Part shown: piece after piece, positions 16,362 through 25,196 of the stretch | How the letters are laid out: each line of letters starts with the position of its first letter | Numbering within the stretch: the first letter of the stretch is position 1 | Assembly (NCBI GenBank): GCA_013214025.1 | Contig: JABSRN010000002.1 | Span: 146,138 to 210,137, forward strand | DNA from: Polyangiaceae bacterium | Lineage (GTDB): Bacteria > Myxococcota_A > Polyangia > Polyangiales > Polyangiaceae | Length of the DNA: 64,000 nt | Reading direction: 5' to 3' | The notes under the pieces: generated by a model | Told to the model about the DNA's origin: nothing | Seen by the model: only the letters and a program-made list of their open reading frames with translations | Databases searched by the model: none | Translations under genes and position numbers: made by a program

Positions 16362-17099
16362 GTGAGCGAAGTTCTAGCAGGGAAGACCGTCGTAATTACC
16401 GGGGCATCGCGGGGCGTTGGCCTAGCGTCTGCCATCGAGGCCGGCGCCCAAGGCGCTCGCGTTGTATTGCTTGCCCGTTCTGACGCGAGCGAGGCCGCGG
16501 AGAAGATAGGGAATGGCTCCTTTGCGATCTCTTGCGACGTTGGCGACGGGCCAGCGGTTCGCAATGCCTTCGCTCAAATCCGCGAGCGCGCCGGAGCCGT
16601 TTACGCCCTGGTGAACAACGCTGGAATCGGCCGTCCGCAAGCCGTGGACAAGCTCACCGATGAGGACATCGCCGCTCATGTTGGCGTGAACTTCCTCGGC
16701 ACCGTGCATACTGTCCGAGAAGCTGTACCGATGATGCGCGAGGCCGGAACCGGGCACATCATCAACATCTCTAGCGAAACGGTATCGGATCCGTTTCCGT
16801 TCCTAGCGCTGTATGCCGGAACCAAAGCGGGCACCGAGACGTTTACCGTCGCCCTTCGACGGGAAGTGAAGGCATCAGGAATCCGAGTCACGCTGCTACG
16901 CATTGGCGCGACCATGACTGATTTCGCGTCCGGATGGGATCCCGAGGTGGCGGGCGCTGCCATCACCCTGTGGCAAAAGGAGGGTTATCTTAAGGCCGGC
17001 CTTGCCATGGAGCCCCAGCAGGTAGCCCATCATGTGTGCGCCCTAATCGCCGCCCCCCCCGGCGCCCTCATGGAAAGCATCGAACTACAGCCCGGCTGA
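16362..17099 (+). CDS. Short-chain dehydrogenase/reductase
   Basis: A 245-residue SDR starting at GTG with AGGAGAG at 16351-16357. TGASRGVG (about 13-20) is the cofactor-binding loop, NNAGIG follows, and the active site is in ISSETVSD and LYAGTKAG, where Tyr-x3-Lys is kept. No TM segment or signal is present, so it is cytoplasmic. It is divergent from the SDR at 16163 across the palindrome-containing region, so the two may share regulation. Substrate unknown. Confidence 0.9.
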   Translation: MSEVLAGKTVVITGASRGVGLASAIEAGAQGARVVLLARSDASEAAEKIGNGSFAISCDVGDGPAVRNAFAQIRERAGAVYALVNNAGIGRPQAVDKLTDEDIAAHVGVNFLGTVHTVREAVPMMREAGTGHIINISSETVSDPFPFLALYAGTKAGTETFTVALRREVKASGIRVTLLRIGATMTDFASGWDPEVAGAAITLWQKEGYLKAGLAMEPQQVAHHVCALIAAPPGALMESIELQPG

Positions 17100-17460
17100 G
17101 GCCGACTGCAAGCGGGGTCGGGGCCTGACTCTTGATCGTCTTGTTCCGCGCGTTGTGCCGTCTAAATGGTGTGCCAATTGCCATCCATTCACCGATGTCG
17201 CGAGTATCGCGATACCTAGGACTTCCGTCGCTGGTTGGTCCGGTCGAGCTTGAGATCCCGATTTGAGCAAAAGCAGTTTTCAGACGATCGGCGTAAGCAG
17301 GGCGGTGGCGTTTGCTCGGGTGTGCAGAGCACCGAGCTGCCGCTTTTCCATTCAGCAACCTTGCTGTAACGCCTTCAAGCACTCTTCGATGCACCACTGC
17401 GGGCGATACTTCTTCTCGACGATCTGCCCTACCTGCAAGACCATCGAAATCCTCCGAGGG
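17100..17460 (-). pseudogene. Remnant of an IS4-family transposase (C-terminal part)
   Basis: Read on the minus strand this stretch encodes IVEKKYRPQWCIEECLKAL followed by QQGC, a stop, MEKRQLGALHTRANATALL, TPIV, a stop and KLLLLKS. It aligns with the YREK-region and following residues of the intact IS4 transposase at 20362 (YRARWVIEKYFKALKTGC, then ERRQLESFDTLSTALALFA, then WKLL). The Tyr, Arg, Glu and Lys of the signature are kept, but one stop replaces the Trp before KLL and another replaces a residue after GC. No N-terminal half was found. It is a decayed fragment of a different copy. Confidence 0.75.
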
Positions 17461-17622
17461 AATTACTCCCAAGGTAGCTGTCATTTTTCTTACGGCAGAC
17501 TATTGGGCGGGCCACAGCCAATGGAAGATGACTATTGGCTCAGTACATGATTAAGCAGGGATTGTTGGAGCCGATATGGGGGTGTTCTGATACCCTCTCC
17601 GGTCCAAGAACGGAGATTCCGA

Positions 17623-18732
17623 ATGAGAGCAAGTAGATATTTGTTGCGCGCCGTGCAGGCTCTGAGTGCCGCATCCCTTGCGGCAAGCCTGACGATGGCG
17701 ACTCCGGCATTCGCCAAGGCGAGCGCCGAGGAGAAGGCCGGGGCTCGGGCGGCGGCCCAGGCCGGAGCCGATGCCTTCGATGCGGGAAACTGGCGTAAAT
17801 CTCTCGAGTTTTTTACAAAATCGGAAACGCTGCTGCACGCACCGCCCCACGTTCTGTACATGGCGCGCTGCGAAGACAAGCTCGGCAAGCTCGTTGAGGC
17901 TAGGGAGCACTACACAGAGATAGTTCGCGAATCGCTTGCGCCGAACGCCCCCCAGGCGTTTCGTGACGCCAAGGAAGCCGCGATTCGCGAACTGGAGGCG
18001 ATCGAGCCGCGCATCCCTTACGTCAGCGTTTCCGTGCAAGGAGCGGGTCGGGGACCGGTGGAGGTCAAAATGAACGGGAAGATCGTTCCGCCCGCGCTGG
18101 TGGGGATCCCGCGCCCTCTCGATCCTGGCACCTACGAATTCCAGGGGTTTGCCGAGGGCAAGCAAAGCGATACCAGCACGATTGTGGTCAAAGAGAGCGC
18201 CAAACAGACGGTGCTACTGCTTCTTGAGGATCGCGAGCCCCGGGAGTCTGGGGTTGGGACGAATGTGGTCGTGGATGACCCAATGGCCAAGCCGAAGGCG
18301 GAGCCGGCGGAGACGGCACAGCCGCCAGCCGATGACGACGGAGATAGCGTAGAGATGGACTCGGACGGCTTAGATCCGTTGTTCATTGGCGGGCTGGTTG
18401 GAGTTGGCGTGGGGGCTGTCGGTCTCGGCATGGGCGTAGTCTTCGCGTTGGATTCGGCCTCGAAATTTGACGAATCCAACGCACTTTGTGCCGATGGCTG
18501 CCCGGCTGGGAGCGAGGCGACCGTGGCCGCTCTGGACGACGACGGAGAATCTGCCACACAGTTATCAACAGTCGGCTTCGTCGTCGGAGGCCTGGGTTTG
18601 GCTGCCGGGGGAACGCTGCTCTATTTGAGTCTGACGGCGGACGACGACGGCGCGGACAGCGCAGCAGTCGTAGAGCCCACTTTGCGACCGTGGATCGGCT
18701 GGCAGTCGGCGGGCGTGGTTGGCACGTTCTAG
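17623..18732 (+). CDS. Secreted TPR-type protein with two C-terminal membrane segments
   Basis: A 369-residue protein with a signal peptide (ending near PAFA), then a helical region about 35-110 with tetratricopeptide-like spacing (GADAFDAGNWRKSLEFFTKSE, then HVLYMARCEDKLGKLVEA). A beta-rich PEGA-like part (VKMNGKIVPPALVGIPRPLDPGTYEF) follows, then an acidic linker and two glycine-rich hydrophobic segments (about 253-275 and 310-335). This layout is common in myxobacterial envelope proteins of unknown function. Its ATG is 10 bases after a GGAG. It precedes the EGF-repeat lipoprotein by 59 bp. Confidence 0.75.
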   Translation: MRASRYLLRAVQALSAASLAASLTMATPAFAKASAEEKAGARAAAQAGADAFDAGNWRKSLEFFTKSETLLHAPPHVLYMARCEDKLGKLVEAREHYTEIVRESLAPNAPQAFRDAKEAAIRELEAIEPRIPYVSVSVQGAGRGPVEVKMNGKIVPPALVGIPRPLDPGTYEFQGFAEGKQSDTSTIVVKESAKQTVLLLLEDREPRESGVGTNVVVDDPMAKPKAEPAETAQPPADDDGDSVEMDSDGLDPLFIGGLVGVGVGAVGLGMGVVFALDSASKFDESNALCADGCPAGSEATVAALDDDGESATQLSTVGFVVGGLGLAAGGTLLYLSLTADDDGADSAAVVEPTLRPWIGWQSAGVVGTF

Positions 18733-18791
18733 GCAGCGGACCGATGTTGACGGGCTCGACCGCCCACAACTTTAAATAAAGAGGGTATTCG

Positions 18792-20033
18792 ATGAGTTCA
18801 TTGCGACAATTAGATGTGCGTGTTTTCAGTCCGCGTAGAGCGGGTGGTTTGATGCTGGTGCTGGCCCTGTTGGGTCAGGGCTGTGGCGAAGCGACAGAGC
18901 GGAGCTTTAACTCCAATGATGGAGGCGTCGCCGGCGGTACTGGGGGCGCGAGCGCGATAGACGGCGGCACTGGCACCGGCGGTAGCGCGGTGGACAGTGG
19001 CACCGGCGGCAGCGCGGTGGACAGTGGTACCGGTGGCAGCGCGGTGGACAGCGGCCCCGGCGACAGCGGCAGCGCGAGCTGCGACGCTGATTACTTTGGC
19101 AGCAGTTGCGAGCTGTGCACGTGCGAAAACGGCGCATGCGACGACGGCGCCGACGGCAACGGCGAGTGCACCTCCTGCGACGCCAATACGGGCTGGTTGG
19201 GCAACAACTGCAGCACCTGCGACAGCAATTGGACGGGAGGGTCCTGCGGCGTCTGTACTTCGGGCAACTTCGGAAATACTTGTGCAACGTGCACCTGCGA
19301 AAACGGGACCTGCGACGAAGGTGTCGACGGCGACGGCGAATGCGCATCCTGCGACGCCAATACGGGCTGGTCGGGCAACAACTGCAGCACCTGCGACAGC
19401 AATTGGACGGGAGGGTCCTGCGACGTCTGTACTTCGGGTAACTTCGGAAATACTTGTGCTGTGTGCACCTGCGACCACGGAACCTGCGATGACGGCGTCG
19501 ACGGCGACGGCGAATGCGACGCTGGTAGCTGCACCACCGGTTGGGCCGGCGTAAACTGCGACTCCTGCGCCGACGACTACTGGGGCGCCTCTTGTGATGC
19601 GGCGTGCACCTGCGACCGGGGCACCTGCGATGTGTCCGACGGCGAATGCCAAACGGATAGCTGCGACGACGGTTGGAGCGGAGAAAACTGCGACGTTTGC
19701 GACCTCGGTGTGACGGTCGGAAGCGTCTACAACAGCTTCGAGCTCCTGGACGTCACCTTCGACGTGAGCGCTCCGGCCGGAGCGTTCAACATGTACGCCC
19801 CCGTCGGCACCGACAACCCGGCGACAGTGACGCTGCGCAATGGCGATAGCGACATACTGGGACTGGACTACAATTGGCAGACCACCGTGGGCATCGTGAG
19901 CTACACCTTCGTGTTCCCGGGCTACTTCAGCATCACCGTGACCAGGGCGGTAGGGACGAGCAATCTGTACGGCATGCCCGACGTCGGTGGCCTGTTCACG
20001 GGCGACTTCACCATCAACACCGAGTGTAAGTAG
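18792..20033 (+). CDS. EGF/laminin-like repeat surface lipoprotein
   Basis: A 413-residue exported protein. The hydrophobic segment LMLVLALLGQGC ends at a cysteine that probably carries the lipid, although the lipobox is imperfect. A GSAVDSGTG linker repeated three times comes next, then about 220 residues of Cys-rich EGF/laminin-like repeats (CTCENGTCDEGVDGDGEC and related), and finally a beta-sandwich-like C-terminal domain of about 120 residues. The repeats exist at the DNA level as 174-bp copies. A GAGGG site precedes the ATG and a strong terminator follows. Likely a surface adhesion or matrix protein; no partner is known. Confidence 0.8.
   Translation: MSSLRQLDVRVFSPRRAGGLMLVLALLGQGCGEATERSFNSNDGGVAGGTGGASAIDGGTGTGGSAVDSGTGGSAVDSGTGGSAVDSGPGDSGSASCDADYFGSSCELCTCENGACDDGADGNGECTSCDANTGWLGNNCSTCDSNWTGGSCGVCTSGNFGNTCATCTCENGTCDEGVDGDGECASCDANTGWSGNNCSTCDSNWTGGSCDVCTSGNFGNTCAVCTCDHGTCDDGVDGDGECDAGSCTTGWAGVNCDSCADDYWGASCDAACTCDRGTCDVSDGECQTDSCDDGWSGENCDVCDLGVTVGSVYNSFELLDVTFDVSAPAGAFNMYAPVGTDNPATVTLRNGDSDILGLDYNWQTTVGIVSYTFVFPGYFSITVTRAVGTSNLYGMPDVGGLFTGDFTINTECK
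18981..19061 (+). repeat. 27-bp tandem repeat, three copies, in the lipoprotein linker
   Basis: Three near-identical units, each encoding GSAVDSGTG-like nonapeptides, sit just after the lipid-anchor region of the EGF-repeat gene. They differ by only a few bases, so copy number could vary by slippage. Confidence 0.85.
19117..19638 (+). repeat. 174-bp Cys-rich tandem repeat (about 3 copies)
   Basis: The segment starting GCAC(G/C)TGCGA recurs at 19117, 19291 and 19465, exactly 174 bp apart (58 residues). Copies one and two are nearly identical at DNA level; the third diverges after its first third. The high DNA identity points to recent duplication or gene conversion. Confidence 0.85.
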
Positions 20034-20090
20034 CGGCGGCGAGGCTCGACAGGAGACAACTCCCTGTCGAGTCGCAGGCGACCTAACTAA

Positions 20091-20127
20091 AAAAACCGGG
20101 CTTCCAAAAAGGAGCCCGGCTTTTTTA
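20091..20127 (+). terminator. Factor-independent terminator after the EGF-repeat gene
   Basis: CCGGGCT at 20096-20102 pairs with AGCCCGG at 20113-20119, and GG/CC extends the stem past one bulged base. A six-T run follows at 20121-20126 and an A run precedes, so it could work in both directions. It lies about 60 bp after the stop at 20033. Confidence 0.85.
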
Positions 20128-20291
20128 TGCCGAATCGTCGTGCCCCGCACGTAACGGGACTCGCCAAAGGCGAGGACCCCGTGCCGCAGGCACCCGCAGG
20201 TCCAAGGGGCCGAGGACGCCGGAGGAGCGCTAGCTCCGAGGACCCCAAAGACAGGGTGTCGTAGAGCCACAGGCGACGGAACGAGCGAAGC

Positions 20292-21787
20292 AAATCCCCC
20301 CTCACCCAAGGGGCTCATGACCATACACAAGTAGCAATCGCCGATCAGGCATGAGCTACCCTTGTTCATTAATTCAGGGGAGTGGTTGGCGGGCGATGTG
20401 GCGGACGAATTTGATGGTTCTGAGCTAGGCGATCCGCGTAGGGAGCGTCGTTTGGGGAAAATCGCGTCAAAGCTGGGGGACGATCCAGCAGCAAGTTTTC
20501 CAGATGTATTTTCGAGATCAGCCGAACTGGAAGGCTTCTATCGTTTCTTAAGAAACGACTCGTTCGATTGGTCGGACGTGTTGAAGCCGCACGTGGAGGC
20601 GACCTGTGCTCGAGCGGAAGAATTGGGCGAGTGTCTGGCGATTCATGACACGACGAATTTCATCTTCAAAGGGGATCGTGATGGTTTGGGTCCGACGTCT
20701 TCGAAGGGGCAAGGGTTCATCGCCCACTTGTCACTGTTAGTCGGAATGGACGAAGCTCGAACGCCGTTGGGTGTTGGAGCGATCGACCAATACGCGCGGG
20801 CAGGTCGAAAAGGGCGACGTTCGGTTGGCGAGCGACTTGATGACAAGACTTCAGAAGGTCAGCGCTGGCTAAAGGGAGCTAAAGCGATCAATGAGCTAGC
20901 GAAGGACAGGTTTGAGTGCATTCACGTCGCAGACCGTGAGGGCGACACGTTTCCGTTTCTGTCCGGCATGCTCGAGTTTGGTGGTCGTTTCGTCATCCGG
21001 GTAGCGCAAAACCGGCGTGTACTCGACGAGGACGACGAACTGACCCGGCTACACGAAGTAGTGCTCGGGCTGGAAGCGGAATCATCGTTCGATATCACTG
21101 TATCCAAGCGTGAAAAGCGGCTCAACCCGACGCAGGCTAAGAGCCATCCATCGCGTGAAGGACGCAAAGTGACCGTGGCGATAGCAGGGACATCGGTGTG
21201 CGTAGCGGTCCCGGTAGCCCGTCGAAAGGCGATGCAAATCGAGATGAACCTAGTGCAAGTTTGGGAGGAGGATCCCGATCCGAACGAACCATCTGTGGAA
21301 TGGATTCTATGGACGACCGAGCCGATTGGTACGGTCAAACAACTGCGCCGCGTTGTTGATATTTACCGCGCCCGTTGGGTCATCGAGAAATACTTCAAAG
21401 CGTTAAAGACGGGCTGCCAATTTGAACGGCGTCAGCTTGAATCCTTCGATACCCTCAGCACAGCGCTCGCCCTATTTGCTCCCGTCGCGTGGAAGCTATT
21501 GCTTGCGCGCTCTGTGGTTAGAACAGCCCCCGAGCGCCCGCCGGACAGAGTCCTCTCAAAACTGCACGTGATTTACCTTGAAGGTAAATACAAGAAGCCC
21601 CTGCGTACGGCACGCGACGCGCTGTACGCGATGGCAAAGCTAGGCGGCATTTGTCGCAGAACGGGGAACCAGGTTGGCTGACGCTCGGCCGGGGCTACGA
21701 GAAATTGGCCACCGGGGAAGCCTTCTACCTCGACATGCTTAAGCTGCAGACTTGTGATCAATCATGAGCCCAAGGGGGGGGGGATTA
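20292..21787 (+). mobile_element. IS4-family insertion sequence, apparently complete
   Basis: The element of about 1.5 kb carries one transposase gene. Its ends are inverted repeats: GGGCTCATGACCATACACAAGT (20311-20332) against the complement of 21750-21771, sharing GGGCTCATGA and CACAAGT. The match resumes outside as AATCCCCCC (20293-20301 and complement of 21778-21786). The 6-bp sequence CGAAGC flanks both sides (20286-20291 and 21788-21793) as a possible target duplication. The right end holds a run of ten G. It sits 21 bp beyond the stop of the ligase gene at 21808, so that gene is intact. The transposase reading frame is open throughout, so the copy may be functional. Confidence 0.8.
20362..21681 (+). 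CDS. IS4-family (Tn5-like) DDE transposase
   Basis: A transposase of up to 439 residues. The N-terminal DNA-binding domain of the Tn5 type (DGSELGDPRRERRLGKIASKL, with FYRFLRND) is intact. The catalytic acids are in AIHDTTNF (first Asp), VADREGDTFPF (second Asp) and the YREK signature YRARWVIEKYFKALK (Glu), so all three are present. The frame is open from a TTG at 20362; a GTG at 20398 is an alternative start. No frameshift or stop is seen. It is close to the remnant at 17100. Confidence 0.92.
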   Translation: MFINSGEWLAGDVADEFDGSELGDPRRERRLGKIASKLGDDPAASFPDVFSRSAELEGFYRFLRNDSFDWSDVLKPHVEATCARAEELGECLAIHDTTNFIFKGDRDGLGPTSSKGQGFIAHLSLLVGMDEARTPLGVGAIDQYARAGRKGRRSVGERLDDKTSEGQRWLKGAKAINELAKDRFECIHVADREGDTFPFLSGMLEFGGRFVIRVAQNRRVLDEDDELTRLHEVVLGLEAESSFDITVSKREKRLNPTQAKSHPSREGRKVTVAIAGTSVCVAVPVARRKAMQIEMNLVQVWEEDPDPNEPSVEWILWTTEPIGTVKQLRRVVDIYRARWVIEKYFKALKTGCQFERRQLESFDTLSTALALFAPVAWKLLLARSVVRTAPERPPDRVLSKLHVIYLEGKYKKPLRTARDALYAMAKLGGICRRTGNQVG

Positions 21788-21807
21788 CGAAGCGTCCGTC
21801 CCAGGCT

Positions 21808-23397
21808 CTACGACTTCAACGACTCGCGAAGCTTGTACTTCTGGACCTTGCCCGCGAGGGTTCGGGGGAAGTCATCGGTGAACTCGAGACGCTCCGGCGT
21901 CTTCTGCTTGGCGATGCCCGACGCCTTGAAGTGCTCGGTGAGCTCCTCGAAGGTGATGGGGTCTTTCTTGTTGGACGACTGCACAAAGACGCAAACCTTC
22001 TCGCCGTACTTGTCGTCCGGGATGGCGACAGCAACCGCTTCGTTCACCTTGGCGTGTCGACCAAGAACCTCTTCTACTTCTTTGGCAGAGATGTTCTCGC
22101 CGCCGCGAATGATGATGTCCTTGATACGGTCCGTAATGGTCAGACAGTTGTTCTCGTTGAGGATGCCGACATCGCCGGTTCGGTACCAGCCGTCGTCGGT
22201 GAACGCGTCGTTGTGCTCTTCGTTGACATAACCCACGCACATATCGGGGCCGATGCTGAGGATCTCGCCGGGCTCGCCGGTTTTGACCTCTTTGCCGTCC
22301 TCATCCACCAGCTTGAGATGCACGCCGTCCAAGAGGTGGCCGTCGGTCTGGGAGCGGTACTCCAAGGGGTCGCCCCAGATGCCCGATGTAGTGCTCGGGT
22401 GTTCGGTGGAGCCGTACGCTCGGAACGAGAAGATGCCGTTTTCTTCGGCCGTCTCGATCAGGGTCTGAGCCACTCCGGCCCCGCCACAACCAAACAGCCG
22501 TAGGCTCTTACAGGCCTCCTTTAGATCCGGCGACGTAAGTAGGGTTTGTAGGAAGAACGGCGCGCCGCCACTCTTGGTCGCCTTGTACTTCGCGAAAAGT
22601 TCCAAACACGCTCCCGGATCCCAGCCGTCCATCATGATGACGTCTTGTCCGCCAAACAGAGGAAGCAATACGTTGCTGATCATTCCGGCAATGTGCCCGA
22701 AGGGGTTGGGTGAGACAAACACCTCTTCGCCGATGTTGTCACCAGTGCTCTTGAGCGACTGATGAATTTCGGCGGACAGGGAGTTATGCGTGTGCAGTAC
22801 GCCCTTGGGATCTGCGGTGGTGCCGGAGGTGTAGTTCGTGACATGCACGTCGTCGGCGTGAAGCTTCGGCGGCTCGTAGTTGGTGTGTCCGCGCTTCTCC
22901 AGCTCCTCAAAGCTGACGGCGCCCTTGGGCGCCTCGCCGACGACGATCCACTTCATGTCTTCCTGGCGGGCTGCGTAGTCGCGGTCGTGATAGGGTAGAC
23001 CGTTCCAATTGTTCGGCGTGATGAGTCCCTTGGCCTTACTGGCGGTCAGGATGTGGTCGACCTCTTGCACGCCGTAAACGTGGATGATCGGCAGGACGAT
23101 GAGCCCGATTTGCAAACAGGCGTGGTAGCCGACAATGGCTTCGGCCCAGCTCGGCATCTGCATGGCCATGACGTCGCCAGGCTTGAAACCCATGTCTAAG
23201 AGGGCGCCGGCAAGCTTGCGGCCGCGCTCGTAACATTCGCCGAGAGTGGTCTCGCTTGGTTGGCACTGGGACCAGACGACGAGTTTCTTGTCGCCGAAGC
23301 GCTTGATGTTTTCGTCGACAACGTCGCGGATGGTTTTCTCGCTGTAGTAGCCTTCGTCGTACCAACGTTGGGTGAGGTGGGTTCGTGTGCCTCTCAT
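21808..23397 (-). CDS. Acyl-CoA synthetase (AMP-forming, ANL superfamily)
   Basis: From the ATG at 23397, with AGGAGA upstream, the protein is 529 residues. YTSGTTADPKGVLHTHNSL is the adenylate-forming motif, AYGSTEHPSTTSG the second motif, IIRGGENISAKEVEEVL the hinge, and TLAGKVQKYKL carries the C-terminal catalytic lysine. It is a second, diverged acid:CoA ligase in the window and resembles FadD/cyclohexanecarboxylate-ligase-like enzymes. The N-terminus MRGTRTHLTQRWYDEGYYSE is usual for that group. An insertion sequence ends just past its stop. Substrate unknown. Confidence 0.93.
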   Translation of the reverse strand: MRGTRTHLTQRWYDEGYYSEKTIRDVVDENIKRFGDKKLVVWSQCQPSETTLGECYERGRKLAGALLDMGFKPGDVMAMQMPSWAEAIVGYHACLQIGLIVLPIIHVYGVQEVDHILTASKAKGLITPNNWNGLPYHDRDYAARQEDMKWIVVGEAPKGAVSFEELEKRGHTNYEPPKLHADDVHVTNYTSGTTADPKGVLHTHNSLSAEIHQSLKSTGDNIGEEVFVSPNPFGHIAGMISNVLLPLFGGQDVIMMDGWDPGACLELFAKYKATKSGGAPFFLQTLLTSPDLKEACKSLRLFGCGGAGVAQTLIETAEENGIFSFRAYGSTEHPSTTSGIWGDPLEYRSQTDGHLLDGVHLKLVDEDGKEVKTGEPGEILSIGPDMCVGYVNEEHNDAFTDDGWYRTGDVGILNENNCLTITDRIKDIIIRGGENISAKEVEEVLGRHAKVNEAVAVAIPDDKYGEKVCVFVQSSNKKDPITFEELTEHFKASGIAKQKTPERLEFTDDFPRTLAGKVQKYKLRESLKS

Positions 23398-23984
23398 GCC
23401 GTCGTCTCCTATGTGTGCGCCGGCTCTGGCCGGCAACGGGCGCCTTGTGTGCGTCGGCAGTAGCCTGCGACGGGACGCGTCATAACGTTTGACGTCATCG
23501 AGAGCAATCGCGCAGTGAGCTTCGCAATTGGCCGGGCGAAATATCCAACTACACAAGTGGGCGAATCATGGAAACCGTATTGGCCGTCTGCGCATCGCGT
23601 CGTGGCCTGCGCCAGCGGAATGCCAGGAAACGTTCAGTTGAAAGCGGGAGGCTCAGCGCGCGTTGGGCATTCTGCAGAGTTGTGCCGCCGGAGAATTCCC
23701 GCTGGGGCATGTGCAGGGGGGCGTTGGTGCCTCGCTCGGCGGCCAGCGGATCTCGCACCGCTCGGTGTCGCTGATAACACAGCGGATGGTGTCTAGGCTC
23801 GGTGTTCAGTACCGGAACGAGACACTTCACCGTCTCAGGCCCTCGGTAGGGTCTCAGGCTGGACCTCGAATGCCGGAGCGCTCGGAACCGTGTGCTGATT
23901 TACTAGGGGATTATCACGGAAATCCTCGGTTAATTGTGTGGGTGGATAATATGTCTGGTGCGCGATAGGCTGCCCCGCACGCAT
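23398..23984. other. 587-bp intergenic region between divergent ligase and SDR genes
   Basis: No protein-coding frame with family resemblance was recognised on either strand, and no tRNA-like or terminator-like structure is clear. The part near the ligase holds an imperfect dyad at 23474-23496. The rest may include a decayed gene that can no longer be identified by eye. Confidence 0.5.
23474..23496. promoter_or_regulatory. Imperfect dyad upstream of the ligase gene
   Basis: GACGCGTCA and TGACGTC arms flank a central AACGTT, giving a roughly symmetric 23-bp element about 80 bp upstream of the ligase start at 23397. The layout could be a TetR or GntR type operator. Evidence is symmetry and position only. 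Confidence 0.3.
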
Positions 23985-24830
23985 ATGGCCAAAGTTGAAT
24001 ACGAGGATCGGGTCGCGGTCATCACGGGCGCGTCATCAGGCATCGGCGAGCAAATGGCCGTGGATCTGGCGCGGCGAGGCGTCACGCTTTGCCTCATCGC
24101 GCGACGCAAAGACCGATTGGAACAAACCCTCCAGCGCGTCCAAGAGCACTCGCCGAAATCCAGCATGATCGTGGGCAGCGTCGGGGATCGCGAGACCTGT
24201 GAGCGGCTCATCGCGGAGGCACTAAGCGCCCACGGAGGGATCGATTTCCTCATCAACAACGCGGGCATCATGCGGCATCGAGACGTAGCCGAGCTCACCG
24301 CCGAGGACGCCGAGTCGGTGATGCAAATCAATTTTCTGGGGACGGTTTACCCGACCCTCGCCGTTCTGCCCCACATGATCGATCGCGGTGAAGGATGGAT
24401 CATCAATATGGGGAGTGGTACCAGCCACATGGCGCTGCCCCTGGAGGCAATCTACGCCGCGAGCAAACATGCCATTCGCGGATGGAGCGAAGGGCTGTGG
24501 CTCGATCTGAAAGCCCGTGGCATCAGCGTGAGCGTGATTCATCCTGGCCCCATCGACACGGAGATGGTGGAGGGCATCGCGGCGACCGGGGAGCCGTCGC
24601 GCTTGACGGACGGCTCGACGAAGCTCTACCCACCACAGGTAGTGAGCGACGCGTTGTTTCGGGTCATCGAGGGGCGGCAGTTTGAGGTGTCTGCACCCCC
24701 CCGCTACGGTTTTGTCTACTGGCTGCACGGCGTCATGCCCGGGGCTCTGCGCCGTGGCATTTTCTGGGACGCCCAGCGGGCGGCTCGCTCCGATCGCGCG
24801 CTCCGGGGAGCCTCGGGCGGGTCTAGTTAG
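23985..24830 (+). CDS. Short-chain dehydrogenase/reductase
   Basis: A 281-residue SDR from the ATG at 23985; a frame-open extension to 23934 lacks SDR character. TGASSGIG (about 14-21), NNAG near 90, and the catalytic MGSGTSH serine with YAASKHA (Tyr-x3-Lys) are all present. The C-terminal part (about 220-281) is longer than in minimal SDRs and may lie at a membrane (YGFVYWLHGVMPGALRR). Its stop overlaps the end of the convergent receiver fragment. The substrate is unknown; lipid or retinol-like SDRs share this length. Confidence 0.88.
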   Translation: MAKVEYEDRVAVITGASSGIGEQMAVDLARRGVTLCLIARRKDRLEQTLQRVQEHSPKSSMIVGSVGDRETCERLIAEALSAHGGIDFLINNAGIMRHRDVAELTAEDAESVMQINFLGTVYPTLAVLPHMIDRGEGWIINMGSGTSHMALPLEAIYAASKHAIRGWSEGLWLDLKARGISVSVIHPGPIDTEMVEGIAATGEPSRLTDGSTKLYPPQVVSDALFRVIEGRQFEVSAPPRYGFVYWLHGVMPGALRRGIFWDAQRAARSDRALRGASGGSS

Positions 24831-25125
24831 CTGCCTGGATGAAGTCTTCTCGTACTTGGAGCAGCTTGTCTGTTTTGAAGGGGTTGCGCAGGACAGGCTG
24901 GTCCACGGACTCGAGGAACGCTTCCATCTTGGGCAGGAAGGCTCCGCCGGTCATGAAGATGACTCGTGCGGCATACTCTAGTTGCTTGCGCGTCAGCGCT
25001 CGAAACAGATCGATACCGGATGTCTCCGGCATGATGACGTTGCATAGGACAGCGTCGTAGTCCGGACATTCCTGGAGCAGCTTCAACGCATCGACGGCGT
25101 TGCTCGTCACCGTCACGTCGTGCAC
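24823..25125 (-). pseudogene. Truncated, degenerate response-regulator receiver domain
   Basis: About 100 residues match the C-terminal four fifths of a receiver domain (DYDAVLCNVIMPETSGIDLF, VIFMTGGA, RNPFKTDKLLQ). The first strand and acidic pair are missing: an in-frame TGA lies six bases upstream of the GTG. The phosphoacceptor position is Asn (CNVIMP, usually Asp), and the Lys of the KPF motif is Asn. It is most likely a decayed fragment, perhaps the end of a former hybrid kinase; a pseudo-receiver is less likely. Confidence 0.6.
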
Positions 25126-25196
25126 CGCTCAGGCTGCATGGGGATCGGGCCAGGCGTCGACGACGGGCCGTCGTTCGAGTCGCTTGTGCAGGCTCG

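Noticed and set aside
20130..20290. Possible CRISPR-like or REP repeats (GAGGACCCC, GAGGACGCC motifs)
   Set aside because: Only a few short irregular copies, no regular spacing, no spacer pattern and no cas genes.
18810..20369. 519-codon minus-strand frame over the EGF-repeat gene
   Set aside because: The repeats and codon bias create it; the plus strand has signal peptide, Cys pattern, ribosome site and terminator.
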